Origin: Halorubrum rutilum
Lineage (GTDB): Archaea; Halobacteriota; Halobacteria; Halobacteriales; Haloferacaceae
DNA: 64,000 nucleotides
Assembly: GCF_024494565.1 (NCBI RefSeq)
Contig: NZ_JANHDN010000006.1
Span: 124,001-188,000, forward strand
Direction of reading: 5' to 3'
Each line of letters begins with the position of its first letter. Position 1 is the first letter of the stretch. The position numbers and the translations under genes were made by a program. Of the stretch, positions 59,144-64,000 are shown in pieces. The notes below the pieces were generated by a model. The model was not told the origin of the DNA, did no database searches, and was given only the letters and a program-made list of their open reading frames with translations.

Positions 59144-60282
59144 CGGACCGTATTGTCATTGTCGGCGGCGGAACCGGCGGATCGGTACTCGCGAACGATC
59201 TCGCTGATCGTCTCAAGCCCGAACTCGAGGCTGGGAATGTCCAGATCACTCTCGTCAACGACGGCCCTGAGCAGGTGTATAAGCCGGTCTGGCTATATGT
59301 CCCGTTTGGCCAGCGAGAGCCGGCTGATGGACGCCGTCGCCTCGACACCCTCGTTGACGGTACCATTGACATACAGATTGACCGCGTGACCGATATCGAT
59401 ACGGATTCCAAGCGGCTCAGGTTTGCAGATGGGTCGTCAACAGAGTACGACTATCTCGTGCTGGCGACCGGATCGACGATAGAGCCGGAACAGATTCCTG
59501 GCCTTGTGGAGGGAGGACACGACTACTACAGCGAGTCTGGCGCGATTAATCTCAGAGAGCAATTACTTTCATTCACACAGGGAGAACTTGTGCTGAGCGT
59601 CATCGGCACGCCGCACATGTGTCCGGCGGCACCACTAGAGTTCGTGTTCATGGCCGACGACTGGCTCCGCGAGCGCGGCCTCCGCGAAGACATCGATATC
59701 ACGTATACGTATCCGATCCACCGCGTCCACGGCAACCCGCATATCGCCGAGTGGGCCCGTCCCATCATGGAGGAACGTGATATCAAGATGGAGACATCCT
59801 TCAACGCCGAGTCGATCGATCCCGGGGCGGAGACTATCACGTCGGTGGAAGGGGTTAAACTCGACTACGACCTCCTCGTGACGATCCCACCCCACGGCGG
59901 CGTCGACCTGATTAAGAAGGCGGGGCTCGGTGACGACGGCTGGGTTGAGGTCGACAAGCACACTCTAGAAGCCGAGGCCGCTGAGAACGTCTACGCACTC
60001 GGTGATACCGCCGACACCGGTGTCCCAAACGCGGGCAGCGTCGCCCACTACCAGGCCGGCGTCGTCGGGCAGCGCCTCGCTAGCGAGATCCGCGGCCGTC
60101 CGGCGACCGCAACCTACGACGGAAAGACGCTGTGTTTCATCGAGACGGGGATGGACGCGGCGTCGTTCGTCGAGTTCGATTACGAGAATCCGCCGGCACC
60201 GGCGCCGCCCTCGGAGAAACTCCACTGGTCGAAGCTGGCGTACAACGAGTCCTACTGGCTGACTGCACGAGGACTGCTCTGA
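59140..60282 (+). CDS. Sulfide:quinone oxidoreductase-like flavoprotein
   Basis: A 380-residue FAD-dependent pyridine-nucleotide-disulfide type oxidoreductase of the SQR/flavocytochrome c group: dinucleotide motif VIVGGGTGGS near residue 7, YLVLATGS near 105 and NVYALGDTAD near 283. Cys161 (GTPHMCPAAPLEF) and Cys332 (KTLCFIETG) correspond to two of the three cysteines of classical SQR; the one expected near residue 128 is absent. It would oxidise sulfide or a protein persulfide and pass electrons to quinone. It sits between TusA and DUF1641 genes, a recurrent archaeal arrangement. Confidence 0.85.
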   Translation: MTDRIVIVGGGTGGSVLANDLADRLKPELEAGNVQITLVNDGPEQVYKPVWLYVPFGQREPADGRRRLDTLVDGTIDIQIDRVTDIDTDSKRLRFADGSSTEYDYLVLATGSTIEPEQIPGLVEGGHDYYSESGAINLREQLLSFTQGELVLSVIGTPHMCPAAPLEFVFMADDWLRERGLREDIDITYTYPIHRVHGNPHIAEWARPIMEERDIKMETSFNAESIDPGAETITSVEGVKLDYDLLVTIPPHGGVDLIKKAGLGDDGWVEVDKHTLEAEAAENVYALGDTADTGVPNAGSVAHYQAGVVGQRLASEIRGRPATATYDGKTLCFIETGMDAASFVEFDYENPPAPAPPSEKLHWSKLAYNESYWLTARGLL

Positions 60283-60284
60283 TT

Positions 60285-60911
60285 ATGTCTGAACCACAGA
60301 ACCCTGCACCGTCCGAGCTGGAAGCGGCAATTGAACGGAATCCCGAGGCCGTCGCCGAGTTAGTGGAGCACCTCGACGCCGTCAACGAGCTACTGGACGT
60401 GCTCTCGCTGGGCGAGAGCGCCCTTGACGACGAGATGGTCCGGGAGCTCTCGGCCACGGGGTCGATGCTGGCGGAATCCGCCGACGGGCTGGCGACCGAC
60501 GAGACCGTGGCGCTGGCCGAAACGGTCGGGGAAAACGGTAATGAACTGCAGGAGGCACTCGACACGGTGCTCACGCTCCAGCGGAGCGGGACGCTCGACG
60601 AACTGGCTGAGCTCGCGGAAGTTGGTTCGCTGGTGACCGCAGCACTCGACGATGAGATGGTCACGTCGCTGGCCGGTACCGGCGCCGTGCTCGGCGAGTT
60701 CACGCAGGCGGCGTCCGATGACGACACCCGTGACGGCATTGAGACGCTACTAGAGAGTGTCGGTGAAGCGGAACGGGAATCGCCCGAGCAGGTCGGTGCT
60801 GTCGGCCTGGTTCGCGGATTGCGGAATCCGGATGTTCAATACGGGTTGGGCTATCTGCTGGCACTTGCAGGCGCGCTTGGCCGTGCGCAATCTACGGAGA
60901 AGTCACACTAA
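60285..60911 (+). CDS. DUF1641 family protein
   Basis: 208 residues, almost entirely helical with repeated leucine/alanine and acidic positions (LVEHLDAVNELLDVLSLGES, then GVLGEF-type segments) and the C-terminal GAVGLVRGLRNPDVQYGLGY motif characteristic of DUF1641. The family is commonly encoded beside SQR or formate dehydrogenase genes and may act as a membrane-associated partner. It starts two bases after the SQR stop. Confidence 0.8.
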   Translation: MSEPQNPAPSELEAAIERNPEAVAELVEHLDAVNELLDVLSLGESALDDEMVRELSATGSMLAESADGLATDETVALAETVGENGNELQEALDTVLTLQRSGTLDELAELAEVGSLVTAALDDEMVTSLAGTGAVLGEFTQAASDDDTRDGIETLLESVGEAERESPEQVGAVGLVRGLRNPDVQYGLGYLLALAGALGRAQSTEKSH

Positions 60912-60996
60912 CCGCTCTTCCCGAGTCGGGCCACTCTCTCAGTCGATGTAGACGGGGAGTGACCGCACTGTATTGTATTGTGTAGTAGACCCAAGA

Positions 60997-61003
60997 ATAT
61001 TAA
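60997..61003 (+). promoter_or_regulatory. TATA box of the thioredoxin gene
   Basis: AATATTA is centred ~28 nt before the thioredoxin ATG, in agreement with a leaderless transcript and indicating a promoter separate from the upstream SQR operon. Confidence 0.5.
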
Positions 61004-61027
61004 ACATCCGATGCGTAGAGTCTCGTA

Positions 61028-61366
61028 ATGGCAACACAGACAGCGGAGACGGACCGCGTGATCTCGCTCGATGACGACGACCTCGAAACGGTCGTCGAAG
61101 ACAGCAGCGTCGCGCTTGTGGAATTCTACACTGAGTGGTGTGGCACCTGCAAACGAATGAAGCCGGTCCTCAAAGCACTCGCCGAAGACACCGACGCAAC
61201 GATCCTGACGATCAACATCGAATCGAATCTCGAAACGGCCATCGAGTTCGGTGCCCAGAGCACGCCCACGTTCGTCCTCTTTGTCGACGGGCAACCGGTG
61301 AAACAGCTTCGCGGTGGCCAGAACGAACAGACACTCCGGGATCTGATCGCCCAGTACCACGACTAA
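61028..61366 (+). CDS. Thioredoxin
   Basis: 112 residues, thioredoxin fold with active site EWCGTCKRMKP (Cys38, Cys41), the cis-Pro segment QSTPTFVLFVDGQPV and C-terminal helix. The CGTC centre differs from the usual CGPC and occurs in some archaeal thioredoxins; it shifts redox potential. It reduces disulfides or persulfides, in this context probably those of the sulfur carriers nearby. It lies 15 bp before the aminotransferase gene and is likely co-transcribed with it. Confidence 0.9.
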   Translation: MATQTAETDRVISLDDDDLETVVEDSSVALVEFYTEWCGTCKRMKPVLKALAEDTDATILTINIESNLETAIEFGAQSTPTFVLFVDGQPVKQLRGGQNEQTLRDLIAQYHD

Positions 61367-61381
61367 CTCACCGACAACGAG

Positions 61382-62500
61382 ATGAACCCGAGAGAACTTC
61401 GCGCCGACACGCCCGCCCTGCATGAGGACGTCTACCTGAACTTCGGTGCCCACGGGCCGAGTCCACAGTACGTCGTCGAGGCTGCTGACGAGTTCGTACG
61501 GTCACACGAGTACGAAACGAGCACGCGAAACGACCCGTATGAGGTGGCGTTCGACACCTATGATCGCATGCGGGAGCGCGTCGCCACCTTCGTCGGTGCG
61601 GACGACGATGAGATTGCGCTCACGGAGAGCACGACTGCGGGCATCAACGCTGTCGCGACCGCCATCGACTGGGAGCCCGGGGATACCGTGGTTCGAACCG
61701 ACCTTGAGCACCCGGCCGGGACGCTTCCGTGGCAACGCTTGGAACAGCAGGGCGTCGAGGTTCGCGTCGTCGAGACGGAGAGCGGTCGTGTCGATCTCGA
61801 CGCATTCGCCGAGGCTGTCGCCGACGCGCGCCTGGCCTGTTTCAGTGCTGTGACGTGGACGCACGGCACCCAGTTGCCCGTCGCCGACCTCGTCGATATC
61901 GCTCGCGAGGCCGGCGCGTTCACACTTGTTGACGCTGTCCAAGTGCCTGGACAACTCCCGATGAACGTCGGCGACTGGGGGGCAGACGCCGTCGCGGCGG
62001 CCGGCCACAAGTGGCTCCTCGGGCTGTGGGGCGGCGGCTTCCTCTATGTTGACCGGACAGCTGCTGACTCCCTCCTACCCACCACAGTTGGGTACCGAAG
62101 CGTCGAGACGCCGACTGCAGATTCCTACGAGTTCGCAGCTGGCGCCCACCGATTCGAGGTCGGCTCGGCGAACCCGGCTCCACACGTCGCCTTGGCGGAA
62201 GCCATCGAGGCGATCAACGAAGTTGGAGTCGACCGTATCGCTGCCCGAATTCAGGAATTGGCCGGCCAGTTGGCCAATGAAGTTCCCAACGACCGCCTTC
62301 TCAGTCCTGCAGACCCCGAGTCAGGACTCGTGACAATCGACGTGGACGATCCCGAAGCGACCGTCGCTCGACTCGCGTCGGAGGGAATTGTCGTTCGTGC
62401 CGTGCCGACGCCGGACGCCGTCCGCGCATCGGTCCACGCGGTTAACACCCATGCTGAGGTCGGGCGGTTGCTGGACGCACTCGAATCGGAGTGGACCTGA
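61382..62500 (+). CDS. Class V aminotransferase (cysteine desulfurase/selenocysteine lyase-like)
   Basis: A 372-residue PLP enzyme: LTESTTAGINAVATAIDWEP (cofactor phosphate region), FTLVDAVQVPGQLPMNVGDW (Asp contacting the pyridine nitrogen) and AAAGHKWLLGLWG with the PLP-binding Lys near residue 210. It belongs to the Csd/IscS-like class V group, but a catalytic Cys loop typical of desulfurases is not evident, so it may be a desulfurase-like aminotransferase or lyase. It is placed among sulfur-carrier genes. Its end overlaps the convergent HalOD1 gene by ~60 bp. Confidence 0.8.
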   Translation: MNPRELRADTPALHEDVYLNFGAHGPSPQYVVEAADEFVRSHEYETSTRNDPYEVAFDTYDRMRERVATFVGADDDEIALTESTTAGINAVATAIDWEPGDTVVRTDLEHPAGTLPWQRLEQQGVEVRVVETESGRVDLDAFAEAVADARLACFSAVTWTHGTQLPVADLVDIAREAGAFTLVDAVQVPGQLPMNVGDWGADAVAAAGHKWLLGLWGGGFLYVDRTAADSLLPTTVGYRSVETPTADSYEFAAGAHRFEVGSANPAPHVALAEAIEAINEVGVDRIAARIQELAGQLANEVPNDRLLSPADPESGLVTIDVDDPEATVARLASEGIVVRAVPTPDAVRASVHAVNTHAEVGRLLDALESEWT

Positions 62501-62708
62501 CGCGACCGCTGTCGTCAACGACTACGTCGTGACCACGATACGCGAATCGAATTTCGAGGTCAGACGCCGTTGAATTCTCGACTAACCGTTCTACTGCATC
62601 CGGATCGATGACCTCGGCTAGCGGGGGATCGAGTGTGACCGGCTCGACGCCCTCTGTCTCCGCGACGGCATCAATAATCTGGGGAATTGGACTCCTGAGT
62701 TTGTTCAT
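62442..62708 (-). CDS. HalOD1 domain protein
   Basis: 88 residues consisting mainly of a HalOD1 domain (LDPPLAEVIDPDAVERLVEN, then DLEIRFAYRGHDVVVDDSGR). It lies 6 bp downstream of the DsrE-like gene on the same strand, so it is probably part of that operon, and overlaps the end of the aminotransferase gene in antisense. The C-terminal ~15 residues, which lie in the overlap, have unusual composition. Confidence 0.65.
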   Translation of the reverse strand: MNKLRSPIPQIIDAVAETEGVEPVTLDPPLAEVIDPDAVERLVENSTASDLEIRFAYRGHDVVVDDSGRVRSTPIRVRPATARPQHGC

Positions 62709-62714
62709 TAGAGT

Positions 62715-63314
62715 TTAGACGAGGAGCTGGATGTCGGCGTCGGCCATGTCCTGCAGGGCGGTGGCGGCGCCGACGCCGGTCGTGACGCCGTCATAGAAGT
62801 CGTCCTCGTTGTAGTCCATCAGGTCGATGGTCATCTGACAGGCCTGGAACTCCACGCCCATGTCGAGGCTCGTCTCGAGGAGCTCCTCGATCGTGGCGGT
62901 GTCGTTGTCTGCGATCCGCTTTTCCATCAGCCGCGTCGTCACACGGTCCATTCCGGGGAGCGCGGCGATGGCGTTGGGAACGGGCATGTTGGGGTTGCCG
63001 ACGGAGCTGAGCTTGAGGTTCTTCGAGCGCTTCTCGTGGAGGATATCGAGCCCCCAGAACGTGTGGAAGACAGTCACCTCGTAGCCGAACGCGGCCGCGG
63101 TGCTGGCGAGGATGAGCGGCGGGTACGCCATGTCGAGCGTCCCCTTCGTGGCGATGATGCTCATCTTCTTGCCGCCGTCCTCGTCGGTGGCCTCGGCGAG
63201 CGCGTCCTCGAGCTCGTCGACACGCGCGGCCAGCTCTGCGCGGGAGGGGGCGTCGTCGGCCGGCACGTCCTCGGGTGACGTCTCCGCGGCCACGTCGGAT
63301 GTGTCCGTACCCAT
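62715..63314 (-). CDS. DsrE/DsrF-like sulfur-relay protein
   Basis: 199 residues. After an acidic helical N-terminus (ELAARVDELEDALAEATDED) comes a DsrE/DrsE domain: KMSIIATKGTLDMAYPPLIL, EVTVFHTFWGLDIL and VEFQACQMTIDLM with a conserved Cys that probably carries persulfide. These proteins pass sulfur together with TusA. The gene starts 2 bp after the stop of a TusA-like gene, so the two proteins form one relay. Confidence 0.85.
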   Translation of the reverse strand: MGTDTSDVAAETSPEDVPADDAPSRAELAARVDELEDALAEATDEDGGKKMSIIATKGTLDMAYPPLILASTAAAFGYEVTVFHTFWGLDILHEKRSKNLKLSSVGNPNMPVPNAIAALPGMDRVTTRLMEKRIADNDTATIEELLETSLDMGVEFQACQMTIDLMDYNEDDFYDGVTTGVGAATALQDMADADIQLLV

Positions 63315-63316
63315 CG

Positions 63317-63562
63317 TTACTCGGTCTTGCGGACGTAGTGTTTGTACACGTCGTCGCCTTCCGTCTGGTCGACGAGCTCGACCCCCGCGGTGCCGTCTGC
63401 CCAGCCGTCGATGTCGCTCACGCTGCCGGGATCGGTCGCCAGCACTTCGAGGATCTCACCCGCGTCGAGGCCGTCGATGGCGGACTTCGTCTTCACCACT
63501 GGCATGGGACACGATGCGCCTTTCACGTCGAGTGTCTCCGCGATGTCGAATTTGGAACTCAT
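63317..63562 (-). CDS. TusA-like sulfur carrier protein
   Basis: 81 residues with the CPMP form of the TusA motif: ETLDVKGASCPMPVVKTKSA, active Cys18. The ATG before SSKFDIAE was chosen because the upstream frame extension is not protein-like. It is the first gene of a minus-strand operon with the DsrE-like and HalOD1 genes, and divergent from the rhodanese gene at the window edge. Confidence 0.88.
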   Translation of the reverse strand: MSSKFDIAETLDVKGASCPMPVVKTKSAIDGLDAGEILEVLATDPGSVSDIDGWADGTAGVELVDQTEGDDVYKHYVRKTE

Positions 63563-63809
63563 TGTGTATCTGCTCCGGTCGTGTGTATTGGAGCTATCGC
63601 ACAATACCCTCCAGCAAGATAAAAGATTGTTGGTTCTTGTGAAGGGCGCCAACTACCATATAACGCAAAACGTATTCAGGCACGCTATAAACCGAATAAG
63701 ATACAGTAGGAGAGTATCTGACACCCACAGCCGACAGTAGTATTGTTTAGAAGAGGAAATACTATGAAAATGCTTTTGTGCGTCGACCCGGTAGAAACGA
63801 CTGCGAAAT

Positions 63810-64000
63810 ATGAATGCCGACGACTTTCCGACTCCGGACGTCGACGTCGACTCCGTCGACCCGGACTCGCTCAACCATCGAATCGACGCCGGTGAGGACG
63901 TGACGATCCTCGACGCGCGTATGCAGTCGGACTACGAGGAGTGGCGCATCGACGGCGAGAACGTCACGTCGATCAACGTCCCGTACTTCGAGTTCCTCGA
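63810..64000 (+). CDS. Rhodanese-containing protein, N-terminal part (probably MBL-fold sulfurtransferase)
   Basis: 64 codons run off the window: MNADDFPTPDVDVDSVDPDS, then DAGEDVTILDARMQSDYEEW and GENVTSINVPYFEFL. The VTILDAR segment and following EEWRIDG are the start of a rhodanese domain. Haloarchaeal proteins with this N-terminus usually continue with a metallo-beta-lactamase domain (persulfide dioxygenase-like), but that part is not visible. It fits the surrounding sulfur-handling genes. Confidence 0.75.
   Translation, partial: MNADDFPTPDVDVDSVDPDSLNHRIDAGEDVTILDARMQSDYEEWRIDGENVTSINVPYFEFL

Noticed and set aside
1..64000. CRISPR arrays, rRNA or tRNA genes, replication initiator (Orc1/Cdc6)
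   Set aside because: Looked for repeats of CRISPR spacing, conserved RNA stems and AAA+ initiator motifs; none was seen. The only regular short-period repeats are those at the parA locus.

Overview
The window comes from an extremely halophilic archaeon (class Halobacteria). The evidence is strongly acidic predicted proteins, several histidine kinases and regulators with haloarchaeal architectures (bacterio-opsin-activator type HTH, HalOD1 output domains), an archaeal TFB, leaderless promoters with an A/T-rich box about 26 nt before the start codon, and zinc-ribbon microproteins known only from haloarchaea. No rRNA, tRNA or CRISPR array is visible. An integrase, two transposon types, a ParA locus with repeats, two toxin-antitoxin-like pairs and several broken genes indicate an accessory region: a secondary replicon or a plastic chromosomal island. 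The genus cannot be determined from the sequence.

Layout. 1-9.3 kb: a defence/repair block with a type IIG-like restriction-methylation gene split by one in-frame ochre codon, an overlapping PD-(D/E)XK nuclease gene, two degraded copies of the methylase tail, and a uracil-DNA-glycosylase-like gene. 9.3-14.6 kb: small membrane proteins, a 7TM histidine kinase and two copies of a ~123-bp MITE-like repeat. 14.6-22.8 kb: an AddB/AddA-like nuclease-helicase pair, a secreted ComEC-type metallo-beta-lactamase lipoprotein with its DUF3006 partner, and a rhomboid-like protease. 23.0-25.1 kb: a tnpB-only IS1341-type element inserted in the first codons of a TRAM-domain gene. 25.2-28.2 kb: a PadR regulator, a ParA partition locus surrounded by 9-bp-period repeats that continue into coding sequence, and a toxin-antitoxin pair. 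28.5-34.9 kb: an Lrp regulator, an amidohydrolase, and a carbonic-anhydrase-like gene next to dabB-dabA (inorganic carbon uptake). 35.2-45.6 kb: signal transduction and transcription (a large PAS/GAF-BAT regulator, a RecA-like protein preceded by a coupled 28-codon ORF, a multi-PAS kinase with a cysteine-less LOV-like domain, a HalOD1 protein and a TFB), followed by two zinc-ribbon genes and a solitary, GC-rich sufB in one probable operon. 47-54.3 kb: a SafE-like membrane protein, a DDE transposase, an antitoxin/PIN-like pair, a tyrosine integrase and a decayed membrane gene. 54.8-58.8 kb: a NEW3/CARDB-like surface protein with an RND/MMPL exporter. 58.9-64 kb: a sulfur-handling cluster (TusA, SQR-like flavoprotein, DUF1641, thioredoxin, class V aminotransferase, HalOD1, DsrE, TusA, and the start of a rhodanese protein).

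The most notable points are the DabAB module with a beta-carbonic-anhydrase-like protein that keeps the Cys-His-Cys zinc triad but lacks the catalytic Asp/Arg pair, the 9-bp repeat partition locus, the tnpB insertion with both flanking gene parts still recognisable, and the premature stop that separates nuclease from methyltransferase. All function assignments are by reading motifs; no database search was run.
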